Origin: Rhodococcus coprophilus NBRC 100603
Lineage (GTDB): Bacteria > Actinomycetota > Actinomycetes > Mycobacteriales > Mycobacteriaceae
Direction: 5' to 3'
Assembly: GCF_001895045.1 (NCBI RefSeq)
Contig: NZ_BDAM01000011.1
Coordinates: forward strand, 1 to 64,000
DNA length: 64,000 nucleotides
The notes beneath the pieces are model-generated. The model saw nothing but the letters and a program-made list of their open reading frames with translations. It did not search any database and had not been told where the DNA came from. Of this stretch, positions 21,818 to 32,265 are shown in pieces. The translations under genes and the position numbers were made by a program. Every line of letters starts with the position of its first letter. The first letter of the stretch is position 1.

Positions 21818-22878
21818 ATGACAACAGTGGCAGTCGTGGGTGGCGGCGTGATCGGCCTGTCGATCGCGTGGCGAGCGGCCCGCTCGGGGTACAGCGTCAC
21901 CGTCCACGACCCCGATCCGGGTGCGGGTGCGTCGTGGGTGGCAGGCGGCATGCTCGCTCCGCTGTCGGAAGGGTGGCCCGGCGAAGGGCACGTCCTCGAA
22001 CTCGGCGCCGCGTCCTTGCATCGCTGGCCCGGTTTCGCCGCCCTGCTCCGCGCCGAGACCGGCGCCGACCTGGTGACCTCTACGGCGTCGATGACCGTCG
22101 CACTCGACGCGGCGGACGCCGCGGACCTGCGCACGATCGCCGAATGGGTGCAGGCGCAGGGGCACGAGATGCGGGTGCTCTCCCGCGCCGAGGTCCGGGA
22201 ACTCGAGCCTTCGCTGGGTCCGCGCATCCGGCTCGGCCTGCTGGCGTCGGCGGAACTGTCGGTGGACAACCGGGCACTCGTCGTCGCCCTTCGTGGTGCC
22301 GCCGCCGGCGCCGGGGTCAGGTTCTCCGCAGCGCCGGTCACCGATCTCGCCGAACTCGCAGCCGATCGCGTGGTTCTCGCCGCCGGCTCCGCCTCGTCGC
22401 GGCTGTGGCCGGGACTGCCGGTGCGGCCCGTCAAGGGCGAGATCCTGCGGCTGAGGATGCGGCCCGGTGCAACTCCGCTGCCGCAACGCACGATTCGCGG
22501 CAGCGTTCACGGCAGGCCCGCCTACCTCGTGCCGCGCCGCGACGGTCTCGTCGTCGGCGCCACCCAGTACGAGGCCGCGGACACCCAGGTGACGGTCGCG
22601 GGAGTACGAGACCTGATCGCCGACGCCGAGGCGCTTCTGCCCGCGATCGGTGAGTACGAACTGCACGAGGCGAGTGCGGGCCTGCGTCCCATGACACCGG
22701 ACAACCTGCCGCTCGTCGGGCGGTTGTCGGAACGGGTGATCGCGGCGACCGGACACGGCCGCAACGGTGTGCTGCTCACGCCGCTCACCGTCGACGCGGT
22801 ACTCGCAGAGTTGTCCGAAGACCCCTTGATCGAGGCGGAGCCTGCTTCCCCTCGACGATTCACGGAAGTGAGTGCGCA

Positions 22879-22882
<4 letters not shown>
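21818..22882 (+). CDS. thiO: Glycine oxidase ThiO
   Basis: An FAD enzyme that oxidises glycine to iminoglycine for thiazole synthesis. 354 residues: VAVVGGGVIGLSIAWRAARSG (Rossmann), GAGASWVAGGMLAPLSE, PVKGEILRLR, PAYLVPRRDGLVVGATQYE and ATGHGRNGVLLTPLT. First gene after the TPP riboswitch. Its stop overlaps the thiS start by 4 nt. Confidence 0.94.
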
Positions 22883-23887
<1,005 letters not shown>

Positions 23888-23935
23888 CGCGGGGCGACGG
23901 CTGCGCACCTGATCGTCATCGGGCAGAGTGGGGCC

Positions 23936-24865
23936 ATGATCGAAGTGACCGGACTGACCAAGACCTTCGGGTCCACTACCGCGGTCGACGATGTGACGTT
24001 CACGGTCCGCCCGGGAATCGTCACCGGGTTCCTCGGCCCCAACGGCGCCGGGAAATCCACGACGATGCGCATGATCCTCGGGCTCGACCGGCCGACGTCG
24101 GGCAGCGCGCTCATCGGAGGCAAGCCGTATCGGAGCCTGACGCGGCCGTTGCAGACGGTGGGAGCGCTTCTCGACGCGAAGTGGGTCCACCCCAACCGCT
24201 CTGCGCGCGCGCATCTGAAATGGATGGCGGCGTCCAACGGACTGCCCACCTCGCGCGTCGACGAGGTGTTGCGCCAGGTCGGTCTCACGGAGGTCGCCGG
24301 GAAACGCGCCGGGGGTTTTTCCCTCGGCATGTCGCAGCGGCTCGGTCTCGCCGCGGCGTTGCTGGGTGATCCGCAGGTTCTGCTCTTCGACGAACCCGTG
24401 AACGGGCTCGACCCCGAGGGCATCATGTGGATCCGGCGTTTCATGCACGCGCTGGCCGCGGAGGGCCGGACGGTGCTGGTGTCGAGCCACCTGTTGTCGG
24501 AGATGGCGCAGACCGCCGACCATCTGATCGTCATCGGGCGGGGGCGCCTGATCGCCGACACGTCGGTGAAGGACTTCGTCGACCGTGCCTCCGAGTCGGT
24601 CGTCGTGGTGCGCAGCCCGTCGGCCGACGAGTTGCGCGCTGCACTCACCGAGCGCGGGTACACCGTCCGCGAGGAGGGCGGTGCGCTCCTGGTCGCGGGT
24701 GTGGGCATCGCGGAGGTCGGTGAGCTGGCCGCCTCGCGATCGCTTGTGCTGCACGAACTGTCCGGCCGCAACGCGTCGCTCGAGGACGCATTCCTGAAAC
24801 TGACCGGTGGAGACGTGGAGTTCCACGGCAGCGGAGTCGACGACGTCATGAAAGGCGGGCTGTGA
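23936..24865 (+). CDS. ABC transporter ATP-binding protein
   Basis: A 309-residue ATPase of the ABC-2 exporter class: Walker A GPNGAGKST (residues 37-45), signature FSLGMSQRLGLAAALLG, Walker B VLLFDEPVNGLDPEG and H-loop VLVSSHLLSEM. A C-terminal extension of about 90 residues follows, as in drug/lantibiotic exporters. GTGATG junction with the permease. Substrate unknown. I do not recall this pair in the corresponding M. tuberculosis stretch. Confidence 0.93.
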   Translation: MIEVTGLTKTFGSTTAVDDVTFTVRPGIVTGFLGPNGAGKSTTMRMILGLDRPTSGSALIGGKPYRSLTRPLQTVGALLDAKWVHPNRSARAHLKWMAASNGLPTSRVDEVLRQVGLTEVAGKRAGGFSLGMSQRLGLAAALLGDPQVLLFDEPVNGLDPEGIMWIRRFMHALAAEGRTVLVSSHLLSEMAQTADHLIVIGRGRLIADTSVKDFVDRASESVVVVRSPSADELRAALTERGYTVREEGGALLVAGVGIAEVGELAASRSLVLHELSGRNASLEDAFLKLTGGDVEFHGSGVDDVMKGGL

Positions 24866-25647
24866 TGGCCGGGACCGTGCTGGACACATTGCGGGCGGAG
24901 CGGATCAAGCTCACTACGGTGCAGTCGCCCTTGTGGTGCACGGTGGTGATCGTCGCGCTCGGTCTGGGACTGGCGGCGATCCTCGGTTCGGTCGCCCGCA
25001 GTTCGCTGACCATGCAGGAGGAAGTGGGGCAGTTCTATCCCACCGTCGATGTCGCCGTCAGCGGCATCACCGGGTTCGGCGTGATGGTGCTGATGATCCT
25101 GGCCGCGTTGTCGGTCACCAGCGAGTACCGCTTCGGGGTCATCCGCACGACCTTCCAGGCCACTCCCAACCGCACGATGCTTCTGATCGTCAAAGCGGTG
25201 CTCATCGGTGTTCTCGGCGCGATTCTCACGGGCGTGCTGGGTATCGCATCGTTCTTCCTCGCGAAGGCGCTTGCGGGACCGGATGCGGGACGCGACCTCG
25301 TCCTCAGTGGTGAACCGGCGTTGCGGGCGCTCTACGGCATCCCCCTCTACGCGTTCTTCTGTGTCGTACTCGCGGTCGGTGTGGGCACCTTGCTGCGTCA
25401 GTCTGCCGGGACGATCGCCTTGCTGCTCCTGTGGCCGCTGCTCATCGAATCGTTGTTCGGTCTGTTCGGTTCGGTCGGGCGAGAGATCCAGCCGTTCCTG
25501 CCGTTCTCCAACGCCAATCACTTCCTCGGGACGGCACAGGGCGTCGACTTCCATTGGGGCCCATGGGGTTCGATGGTGTACTTCGCCCTCTTCACCGTGG
25601 TGGTGTTCGCGGTGTCGCTGGTGGTGGTGAACAGGCGCGACGCCTGA
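24862..25647 (+). CDS. ABC-2 type permease
   Basis: A 261-residue integral membrane partner of the ATPase with about six TM segments (WCTVVIVALGLGLAAIL; GFGVMVLMILAALSVTSEYRFGVIRTTF; LIVKAVLIGVLGAILTGVLG; FFCVVLAVGVGTLLRQ; AGTIALLLLWPLLIES; YFALFTVVVFAVSLVVV). The SEYRFGVIRTTFQATPNRT loop after helix 2 is typical of ABC-2 exporters. Start is GTG 24862 or ATG 24865. Export substrate unknown. Confidence 0.9.
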   Translation: MMAGTVLDTLRAERIKLTTVQSPLWCTVVIVALGLGLAAILGSVARSSLTMQEEVGQFYPTVDVAVSGITGFGVMVLMILAALSVTSEYRFGVIRTTFQATPNRTMLLIVKAVLIGVLGAILTGVLGIASFFLAKALAGPDAGRDLVLSGEPALRALYGIPLYAFFCVVLAVGVGTLLRQSAGTIALLLLWPLLIESLFGLFGSVGREIQPFLPFSNANHFLGTAQGVDFHWGPWGSMVYFALFTVVVFAVSLVVVNRRDA

Positions 25648-25675
25648 CCGACCCGCGCCGGCGCCTCCGGAGGAT

Positions 25676-25681
25676 TACGCT
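25676..25681 (+). promoter_or_regulatory. -10 box of leaderless lipoprotein peptidase gene
   Basis: TACGCT fits TANNNT and stands 6 nt before ATG 25688. A GGAGG occurs further up (25669-25673), too far for a usual Shine-Dalgarno. Confidence 0.4.
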
Positions 25682-25687
25682 CTGGCC

Positions 25688-27181
25688 ATGGCACGCGGAC
25701 TGTGGGGGCAGGCGGGGCCGACCATCGCGGTCGTGCTGCTGCTGGTGGCGGGATGTGCGAGCGACGACGCCGCAAGCGTCGGTGTCGACGACGGGTCGAG
25801 GGAGTCCTCCCTCGACCCGTACACGTTCGCCGACACGGTTCGAATCGACGCGGTCACGGCGCACCTGACCGAGCTCGAACGGATCGCCGCCGAGCACGAC
25901 GGCAATCGCGCACTCGCTACCTCCGGCTACGATGCGAGCGTCGACTACGTCGCAGGTTCGCTACGCGACGCCGGATTCGAGGTGCAGACACCGGAATTCG
26001 ACGTCAGTACTTTCGAGGTGGAGACCGAGACTCTGGACGCCGGTGGGCGTTCGCTCGACGTGCGCGCACTGGGTTTCTCGCCGTCGACCGGGCCGGACGG
26101 ACTGACCGCGCGGCCCGTGCGGATCCCTGCCGACGAGACACCCGGCTGCGAACCGGCCGACTACGACGGTATCGAGGGGGTCGCCGGATCGGTGGTACTC
26201 GTCGACCGTGGTTCGTGCACTTTCGCTGTGAAGGAACAGGTCGCCGCAGACCGGGGCGCGGCGGCACTGCTGGTCGTCAACAGCGAGGACGCGCCGCTCT
26301 CCGACGCCGGACTGGCAGAAGACACAGACCCGCGAATCCCGGTGGGCGGGCTCGCCGCCGGGGAAGCCGACGCAGTGGCGGCGGCGCAGACGCTCACACT
26401 CGTCCTCGACACCACCACCGAGCGACGGAGTTCGCGCAACGTGATCGCCGAGACCACCACCGGATCACCCGACGACGTGGTGGTCGTCGGCGCGCACCTC
26501 GACAGCGTGCCGGAGGGGCCGGGGATCAACGACAACGGCACCGGGGTCGCCTCCGTCCTCGAAACCGCCCTGCAACTCGGTGCGGAACCGGTCGTCGCCA
26601 ACAAGGTTCGCTTCGCGTTCTGGGGCGCAGAAGAGGTCGGGCTGGTCGGGTCCACGCGGTACGTCCAGGGTTTGTCCGACGACGAGCGTGACGACATCGC
26701 GCTGTACCTCAACTTCGACATGCTCGGCTCCCCGAATCCCGGCTACCTCGTCTTCGACGGCGACGACTCCGACCGTGAGGGGGAGGGGCCGGGACCGGAC
26801 GGTTCGGCCGGGATCGAGCGGACCTTCGCGCGATTCCTCGGCGAACGCGGCATCACCGTGTCGGGCACCGACTTCGACGGCAGGTCCGACTACGGACCGT
26901 TCGTCGCCGCCGGAATCCCCGCCGGCGGTGTGTTCAGCGGGGCCGACGACGTCAAGAGCGATGAGCAGGCCGCACTGTGGGGTGGTACAGCCGGTGAGAC
27001 CTTCGACCCCAACTACCACACCGCGCAGGACGACACCACGAACGTGGATCGGGCCGCGCTTGCCGCGGCCGCCGCGTCGGTGGGGTACGGCACGGCGTTC
27101 TACGCGCAGTCGGTGGAAGGGCCGGACGGAGTGCCCGTCGGCGACGCGCGAGTGCAGGCCCGCGAGACGTTCACCGAGTGA
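25688..27181 (+). CDS. lpqL: LpqL-like M28 aminopeptidase lipoprotein
   Basis: A 497-residue secreted zinc aminopeptidase. Signal peptide with lipobox (LLLVAGCAS, Cys near residue 23); a PA domain (RPVRIPADETPGCEPADYDG and VVLVDRGSCTFAVKEQVA); then the M28 domain with metal ligands in VVVGAHLDSVPEGPGINDNGTG, FWGAEEVGLVG, YLNFDMLGSPN and the late NYHTAQDDTTNVD. M. tuberculosis LpqL sits at the same position after thiG. It should be anchored on the outer face of the membrane and trim peptides. Confidence 0.9.
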   Translation: MARGLWGQAGPTIAVVLLLVAGCASDDAASVGVDDGSRESSLDPYTFADTVRIDAVTAHLTELERIAAEHDGNRALATSGYDASVDYVAGSLRDAGFEVQTPEFDVSTFEVETETLDAGGRSLDVRALGFSPSTGPDGLTARPVRIPADETPGCEPADYDGIEGVAGSVVLVDRGSCTFAVKEQVAADRGAAALLVVNSEDAPLSDAGLAEDTDPRIPVGGLAAGEADAVAAAQTLTLVLDTTTERRSSRNVIAETTTGSPDDVVVVGAHLDSVPEGPGINDNGTGVASVLETALQLGAEPVVANKVRFAFWGAEEVGLVGSTRYVQGLSDDERDDIALYLNFDMLGSPNPGYLVFDGDDSDREGEGPGPDGSAGIERTFARFLGERGITVSGTDFDGRSDYGPFVAAGIPAGGVFSGADDVKSDEQAALWGGTAGETFDPNYHTAQDDTTNVDRAALAAAAASVGYGTAFYAQSVEGPDGVPVGDARVQARETFTE

Positions 27182-27205
27182 CGAACGGCCCGCGTCCGGC
27201 GGCGA

Positions 27206-28051
27206 TCACTTCTCGTGAAGCCGCCACAGCGGATTGACCGGTCCGTGACCGTGGCCAAGGTTGTAGGACCATTCGAGGCACTTGGTGATCCACTCCTTCG
27301 CGAACGCCACCGCCTCGGGCACCGACCGGCCGTGCGCGAGAGCGGAGGCGATCGCGGCGGCGAGGGTGTCGCCGCCGCCGTGATCGTTGCCCGTGTCGAT
27401 ACGCGGCGTGCTGAATTCGAGAAAGCGGTCACCGTCGAACAACAGATCGGTGCTCGACGAGGACGTGCGCAAATGCCCGCCCTTGACGATGGACCATTGC
27501 GCGCCGAGCGCGTGGAGGGCTTCGGCCGCGCGGCGCGCCGACGGGTCGTCCACCACCTCGATACCGGTGATGAGGCGGATCTCGTCCAGGTTCGGGGTGA
27601 CGACGGTGGCCCGCGGGATCAGCACGGACCGGATCGCGTCGAGGGCGTCGGCGTGGACCAGCGGGTCGCCGTGCATCGAGGCGCACACCGGGTCGACGAC
27701 GAGGGGCACCGCCAGGCCCCGGCCGATACCCGTTTCGGTGCATACCTCGGCGACGGCCTCGATGATTGCGGTGGAGGCGAGCATTCCGGTCTTGGCGGCC
27801 GAGACTCCGATGTCGCCGACCACGCAGCGGACCTGTGCGGCGACCGTCTCCGGCGGGATCTCGTGAAAGCCTTCGACCCCCACCGAGTTCTGGACCGTCA
27901 CCGCGGCGACGGCGACGCAGGCGTGCACGCCGCACATCGCCATGGTGCGGGTGTCGGCCTGGATTCCGGCACCGCCACCGGAGTCGGTACCTGCGATGGT
28001 GAGCGCGCGAACCGGAGTTTCACCGGCGCGTGACAAGGGCAGAAGTTCCAC
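27206..28051 (-). CDS. thiD: Hydroxymethylpyrimidine/phosphomethylpyrimidine kinase
   Basis: Phosphorylates HMP and HMP-phosphate for thiamine synthesis. A 281-residue ribokinase-fold enzyme: RALTIAGTDSGGGAGIQADTRTM, AVTVQNSVGV, GMLASTAIIEAVAE, VVDPVCASMHGDPL, PNLDEIRLITG, WSIVKGGHL and the anion-hole/catalytic region HGGGDTLAAAIAS (the usual GTGC is GGGD here). I use GTG 28051, which has TAGGGT 7 nt upstream; GTG 28060 is an alternative. thiC, next to thiD in M. tuberculosis, is not here. Confidence 0.92.
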   Translation of the reverse strand: MELLPLSRAGETPVRALTIAGTDSGGGAGIQADTRTMAMCGVHACVAVAAVTVQNSVGVEGFHEIPPETVAAQVRCVVGDIGVSAAKTGMLASTAIIEAVAEVCTETGIGRGLAVPLVVDPVCASMHGDPLVHADALDAIRSVLIPRATVVTPNLDEIRLITGIEVVDDPSARRAAEALHALGAQWSIVKGGHLRTSSSSTDLLFDGDRFLEFSTPRIDTGNDHGGGDTLAAAIASALAHGRSVPEAVAFAKEWITKCLEWSYNLGHGHGPVNPLWRLHEK

Positions 28052-28058
28052 GGCGCTC

Positions 28059-28064
28059 ACCCTA
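28059..28064 (-). promoter_or_regulatory. -10 box of leaderless thiD
   Basis: Minus-strand TAGGGT lies 7 nt upstream of GTG 28051. Confidence 0.4.
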
Positions 28065-28156
28065 CCGAGGCTGTGGATACTCACCCCCGGCAGCGGCTCC
28101 TCAGCGGGCCTGTCACGAAAAAACGGGGAGCCTGGTTGATCCGGAAGGCCGTGTCC

Positions 28157-28162
28157 TATAGT
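28157..28162 (+). promoter_or_regulatory. Putative -10 of the small acetyltransferase gene
   Basis: TATAGT is close to the sigma-70/SigA -10 consensus; TTGATC lies 15 nt upstream as a short-spaced -35. A GGGAG ribosome binding site follows before ATG 28203. Confidence 0.45.
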
Positions 28163-28202
28163 GGTGTAGGTCACAGTTCGATCAAGAAGAAGTCGCTGGG
28201 AG

Positions 28203-28580
28203 ATGCTCTTGGACACCAGTACGTCGAGCGCCGATGTGTCCGACAACGCCGACCAGAACCGCTTCGAATTGCGGCTCAACGGAGATCTCGTCGGCATCCT
28301 CGGGTACTACGACACCAACTGTCCCTCCGGGGTGCCCGGGCCGTGCGATCCCGTCGTGGACTTCATGCACACGGTGATCGTCGAGGACTTCGGTCACCGC
28401 GGACTCGCTGCCGTACTCGTCGGCGGGTCCCTCGATATCGCGCGGCAGCGCGGCTGGCGGGTCCGGCCGGTCTGCACCTACGTACAGCGCTTTCTCGACG
28501 GGCACGCCGGCTACGAGAACGTCGTGGTACCGATCCGCCCGGCCGCGCGCAAAGCAGTCGCGCGCAAAGCACAAGCCTGA
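28203..28580 (+). CDS. Small GNAT-family N-acetyltransferase (YjdJ type)
   Basis: A 125-residue single-domain GNAT-like protein: FELRLNGDLVGILGYYD, MHTVIVEDFGHRGLAAVLVGGSLDIARQRGWRV (acetyl-CoA loop and helix), PVCTYVQRFLDGHAGYENVV. These short Gcn5-like proteins acetylate unknown small molecules or proteins. GGGAG ribosome binding site 4 nt before ATG. The Ala/Lys-rich tail is not part of the domain. Convergent with xthA. Confidence 0.82.
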   Translation: MLLDTSTSSADVSDNADQNRFELRLNGDLVGILGYYDTNCPSGVPGPCDPVVDFMHTVIVEDFGHRGLAAVLVGGSLDIARQRGWRVRPVCTYVQRFLDGHAGYENVVVPIRPAARKAVARKAQA

Positions 28581-28598
28581 CACCGCCGCCGGCTCCGG

Positions 28599-29411
28599 CT
28601 ACCAGCCCTCGTCCGCGAGATCGACGATGACGGGCGCGTGGTCGCTCGCGCCCTTGCCCTTGCGCTCGTTGCGATCGATCTCGGCACCTGTCACCCGTGC
28701 GGCCAACGCCGGGGAACCGAGCACGAAGTCGATGCGCATGCCCTGCTTCTTGGGGAACCGCAACTGCGTGTAGTCCCAATAGGTGTACACACCGGGGCCG
28801 GGCGCGTGCGGGCGCACCACGTCGGTGAAGCCGGCTTCGGCGAACGAGTGGAAAGCGTCGCGCTCGGCCTGCGAAGTGTGGGTCTTTCCCTCGAAGAACG
28901 CGGGATCCCAGACGTCGTCGTCGGTGGGCGCGACATTCCAGTCGCCCACCAGGGCGATCTGCTGATCAGGGTTCGCGGAGAGCCAGGTCTGCGCGTCGGC
29001 CCGAAGTTTCGCGAGCCAATCCAGCTTGTAGGCGTAGTGAGGATCGTCGAGCGCACGACCGTTGGGGACGTACAGGCTCCACACGCGCACGCCCCCGCAC
29101 GTCGCGCCGATCGCACGTGCCTCGAGGGCGGGACTGATCTCGGGATCCTTCGAGAATCCCGGCTGGTCCTCGAAGCCGATCTGCACGTCGTCGAGTCCGA
29201 CCCGGGACACGATCGCGACGCCGTTCCACTGACTCAGCCCGACGTGCGCCACCTGATATCCGAGTTCTCCGAACCGTTCGTGCGGGAACTGTTCGTCCTT
29301 GCACTTCGTCTCCTGCATCGCGAGCACGTCGGTGCCCGTTCGCTGCATCCAGTCGACGATCCGGTCGGTTCGGGCCCGGACCGAGTTCACATTCCACGTT
29401 GCCAATCGCAC
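28599..29411 (-). CDS. xthA: Exodeoxyribonuclease III / AP endonuclease
   Basis: Cuts abasic sites and 3'-blocked ends in base excision repair. A 270-residue EEP-fold nuclease: MRLATWNVNSVRAR, LAMQETKCKDEQFP (catalytic Glu), SLYVPNG, LVGDWNVAPTDDDVWD, GMRIDFVLGS and the catalytic pair KGASDHAPVIVDL. Frame stays open far upstream; GTG 29411 matches the family start and has TAGAGT 7 nt upstream. Syntenic with M. tuberculosis xthA. Confidence 0.95.
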   Translation of the reverse strand: MRLATWNVNSVRARTDRIVDWMQRTGTDVLAMQETKCKDEQFPHERFGELGYQVAHVGLSQWNGVAIVSRVGLDDVQIGFEDQPGFSKDPEISPALEARAIGATCGGVRVWSLYVPNGRALDDPHYAYKLDWLAKLRADAQTWLSANPDQQIALVGDWNVAPTDDDVWDPAFFEGKTHTSQAERDAFHSFAEAGFTDVVRPHAPGPGVYTYWDYTQLRFPKKQGMRIDFVLGSPALAARVTGAEIDRNERKGKGASDHAPVIVDLADEGW

Positions 29412-29418
29412 GCCCACA

Positions 29419-29424
29419 ACTCTA
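29419..29424 (-). promoter_or_regulatory. -10 box of leaderless xthA
   Basis: Minus-strand TAGAGT, 7 nt before GTG 29411. Confidence 0.4.
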
Positions 29425-29446
29425 GGCGAGAGGTCCGACGGGACGC

Positions 29447-30436
29447 CTACACCCGAACGGTGCCCGGCGAACCCGTCGGCTCGGTCGCGTACGTGTAGCG
29501 GTGGTGGTCGACGAACCCGAGTTCGCGGTACATCGCGCGAGCAGCCGCGTTGTCCTCGTGGACCTGCAGATATGCGTGGGTCGCACCCGCGCCGCGCGCC
29601 CAGCCCAGCAGCGCGCCGCACAACAACGTGCCGAGACCGTTGCGACGGTGCTCGGGTGTGACTTCCACCGCGGACAACCCGACCCAGCGCCGTCCGTCCG
29701 GCGCGTGGGTCACCGCGGCCCGTCCGATGGCGAGAGGCGGTTGCCCGGGCATGCCGATCCGGCCGAAGCCGAGAGTGCCCGCGGCGACTGCTCCGACCAC
29801 CGCCCGTGCGACCGGCGGCACCGTCCCGCCCCGGTACAGCGACAGCCAGTCGTCGTCCGGTTCCGCGGCGACGGCGACGGGTGCCGGGCCCTCCGGCAAC
29901 GGCACGTTGTCGAGGTCGGCGCCCATCACCACGACCCGGTCGCCGGTCGGCCAGCCCTCCGGAATCCGGGCCAGTCGCTCGGGGACGAGAAGACGCAGCG
30001 GCAGGCCACGTGAGGCGAACCAGTCGCGCATCCGGGCGCGTACGTGGGGATCGGCCGGGTCGGCGACCGTGCCGGGCTCCCCGAGCGGTGCCGCCGAATT
30101 CGCTCGTCCGGTGAACCCGCCTCCCGCTCGCAGGAACCACCCGTCGATCCATTGCTGTTCCAGCCCCGGCCATCCCGCAGCCGCAGCATGTTCGAGCGAA
30201 CGGATCTCCGAGGTGCGGATCGGGCGAGTGCCGATCGGTTTCAGGGCCACGACGGCGCTCGGCGAGACCTGCACGAGTCGCTCGTCGGCGGTGCGCACCG
30301 CGACCACCGGGTCGACGGAGACGAGTTCGCCGAGGACGTCGGTCATGGGATGGCTGTAACCCGCCGGCAAGCGGTACCGCAGCACCACCCGGCTGCCGAG
30401 CGGTACCCCGGCTGCGGCGGGTCCGTCAGTCGTCAT
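29447..30436 (-). CDS. GNAT acetyltransferase, Rv0428c-like
   Basis: A 329-residue protein with an N-terminal SH3-like beta domain ([26 protein letters not shown]) and a C-terminal GNAT domain ([31 protein letters not shown], then [27 protein letters not shown]). Substrate unknown. It lies between def and xthA as in M. tuberculosis and overlaps def by 11 nt, so it is probably cotranscribed with it. Confidence 0.88.
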   Translation of the reverse strand: MTTDGPAAAGVPLGSRVVLRYRLPAGYSHPMTDVLGELVSVDPVVAVRTADERLVQVSPSAVVALKPIGTRPIRTSEIRSLEHAAAAGWPGLEQQWIDGWFLRAGGGFTGRANSAAPLGEPGTVADPADPHVRARMRDWFASRGLPLRLLVPERLARIPEGWPTGDRVVVMGADLDNVPLPEGPAPVAVAAEPDDDWLSLYRGGTVPPVARAVVGAVAAGTLGFGRIGMPGQPPLAIGRAAVTHAPDGRRWVGLSAVEVTPEHRRNGLGTLLCGALLGWARGAGATHAYLQVHEDNAAARAMYRELGFVDHHRYTYATEPTGSPGTVRV

Positions 30437-31022
30437 CGTCGTGCCCGAACGGGTCCTCGACCGTTCCGGGCAGCCACGTCAGGCCGGGGACTCCCCAGCC
30501 GGCGCGCTTGATGGTCTTCTTGGCGGCACGCGCGTTGCGGCCGATCAGCATGTCGACGTAGAGGAAGCCGTCGAGGTGTCCGACCTCGTGCTGCAGCATC
30601 CGGGCGAAGAAGCCGTGGCCCTCGATCTCGACGGGGTTGCCGTCGGCGTCGGTGCCGGTGACCTTGGCCCATTCGGCGCGGCCCGTCGGAAAGTTCTCGC
30701 CGGGCACCGACAGGCAACCCTCGAGATCGTCCTCCGGGTCGGGCATGGTCTCGGGGATCTCCGAGGTTTCGAGCACGGGGTTGACGACCACTCCGCGGCG
30801 GCGGGCCACCTGGCCGGACGCGTCCCGATCGGGGCAGTCGTAGACGAAGAGACGCTTGGCGACTCCCACCTGATTGGCCGCGAGCCCGACGCCGTTCGCG
30901 GCATCCATCGTCTCGTACATGTCGGCGATCAACTCGGCGAGCTCGGCGGGTGATTCGGTCACCGGTTCGGTCGGGTTGTGCAGAACGGGGTCGCCGACGA
31001 TGACGATCGGAAGAATGGCCAT
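30426..31022 (-). CDS. def: Peptide deformylase
   Basis: Removes the N-formyl group from nascent proteins. A 198-residue enzyme with all three motifs: [19 protein letters not shown] (metal Cys) and QHEVGHLDG (HExxH). ATG 31022 fits the family N-terminus ([15 protein letters not shown]). TATCCT stands 8 nt upstream on the minus strand, so translation may be leaderless. Confidence 0.97.
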   Translation of the reverse strand: MAILPIVIVGDPVLHNPTEPVTESPAELAELIADMYETMDAANGVGLAANQVGVAKRLFVYDCPDRDASGQVARRRGVVVNPVLETSEIPETMPDPEDDLEGCLSVPGENFPTGRAEWAKVTGTDADGNPVEIEGHGFFARMLQHEVGHLDGFLYVDMLIGRNARAAKKTIKRAGWGVPGLTWLPGTVEDPFGHDDDD

Positions 31023-31030
31023 GGTGGAAC

Positions 31031-31036
31031 AGGATA
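31031..31036 (-). promoter_or_regulatory. -10 box upstream of def
   Basis: Minus-strand TATCCT, 8 nt before ATG 31022; no ribosome binding site is visible in between. Confidence 0.35.
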
Positions 31037-31152
31037 GTGCGCGACCGGGGCGCTCGTCGGGCCGGTATGTGTCCGACCCGCGTGGTTCAATGACGGTCGG
31101 AAACACACGGGTGCAACTGTCACCGGGGTGATTCGAGGCTTCGAGGAGTGAC

Positions 31153-31512
31153 ATGGACGGCGCAGCAGCGCACGATGGGGGCCGGTCCGATGCAGAGCCC
31201 CAGCGCACCGACGGCGAAACCGTCGGCGAGGCGAATCCGAACGCAGTCGGCGACGACGGCCTGAGCCGCCGCGAGCACGACGTTCTGGCCTTCGAGCGGC
31301 AATGGTGGAAGTACGCCGGCGCCAAGGAAGAGGCCATCAAGGAGCTGTTCGGCCTTTCCGCGACCCGCTACTACCAGGTGCTCAACGCGCTCATCGACCG
31401 GCCGGAGGCGCTCGCCGCCGACCCGATGCTGGTCAAGCGTCTCCGGCGATTGCGCGCCAGTCGGCAGAAGGCGCGTGCCGCACGCCGCCTCGGATTCGAA
31501 ACGACGCGCTAG
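31153..31512 (+). CDS. DUF3263 helix-turn-helix-like protein (Rv0430-like)
   Basis: A 119-residue protein whose residues 40-115 form the actinobacterial DUF3263 domain: [38 protein letters not shown]. The [18 protein letters not shown] part resembles a DNA-binding helix-turn-helix. N-terminal 35 residues are polar and low in complexity. It immediately precedes virR, as in M. tuberculosis. Function unknown. Confidence 0.85.
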   Translation: MDGAAAHDGGRSDAEPQRTDGETVGEANPNAVGDDGLSRREHDVLAFERQWWKYAGAKEEAIKELFGLSATRYYQVLNALIDRPEALAADPMLVKRLRRLRASRQKARAARRLGFETTR

Positions 31513-31543
31513 CCGAGCGTCAGCGGCCGAACCGTCGGCCAAC

Positions 31544-31549
31544 TATGGT
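31544..31549 (+). promoter_or_regulatory. -10 box of leaderless virR
   Basis: TATGGT fits TANNNT and ends 7 nt before GTG 31557. It overlaps an ATG at 31545 that would be the other possible start. Confidence 0.4.
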
Positions 31550-31556
31550 CGAACGC

Positions 31557-32150
31557 GTGAGCAGAACCGCCGAGAAACCGAACCGAGCACCCGCAACCTC
31601 GGGACCACCACTCCGGGCGTTGGCAATGCTGCTGATCTCCCTCGCGATTCTGTTCGCCGGGATCGGGATGGCATCGCTCGGCGGCTCCGACGAGGACGCG
31701 GCCACCACCGCGACGAGCAGCGAACCCGCCGAAGCGGCCGCGGACCCGGGATCGGGCGCGAGCATGCTCGGCAGCGGCGCGCCGTCGGCTGCGCCGAACG
31801 TCGCGCCGGCACCTGCAGCCGGAACGCCGGGGACCGCCGCAACCTCGGGTTCCACGACGACGGCCGCACCCGCGACTCCCGCGCCCGTCCGCGTGCTCAA
31901 CAACAGCAACGTCGCCGGCCTCGCCGCCCAGACCGCGAGTCTGCTCGAGGACGAAGGCTTCACGATCGAGGACACGGGCAACTACAGTGACGGCACCGTC
32001 GGCATGACCACCGTGTATTACGGCACGACGCCCGGCGAGGAGGAAACCGCGCTCGAGGTCGCCGACGCGCTCGGCGTCTCCGCGCAACCTCGCCTTCCGG
32101 GACTCGCCGACGAGGCCCCGGGCGTCATCGTCATCGTCGCCGCGTCGTAG
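31557..32150 (+). CDS. virR: VirR-like membrane protein with LytR_C domain
   Basis: A 197-residue protein with one N-terminal TM segment (ALAMLLISLAILFAGIGMASL), an Ala/Pro/Thr-rich linker and a C-terminal LytR_C domain (VRVLNNSNVAGLAAQTASLLEDEGF, TTVYYGTTPGEEETALEVADAL, GVIVIVAAS). M. tuberculosis VirR (Rv0431), in the same place, affects vesicle release and wall architecture. Start GTG 31557 is preferred because of the TATGGT box; ATG 31545 would add four residues. Confidence 0.87.
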   Translation: MSRTAEKPNRAPATSGPPLRALAMLLISLAILFAGIGMASLGGSDEDAATTATSSEPAEAAADPGSGASMLGSGAPSAAPNVAPAPAAGTPGTAATSGSTTTAAPATPAPVRVLNNSNVAGLAAQTASLLEDEGFTIEDTGNYSDGTVGMTTVYYGTTPGEEETALEVADALGVSAQPRLPGLADEAPGVIVIVAAS

Positions 32151-32265
32151 ACGGACGGGACTCTCCCGGACGCCACCCAGGAGGATCCCGGCAACAGGGC
32201 AGGAGCAGCGTGCGGGGTCCCGGCTATGATCGGTTTACTTTTCGGCACTTCGAAGGAGCGGTTTG

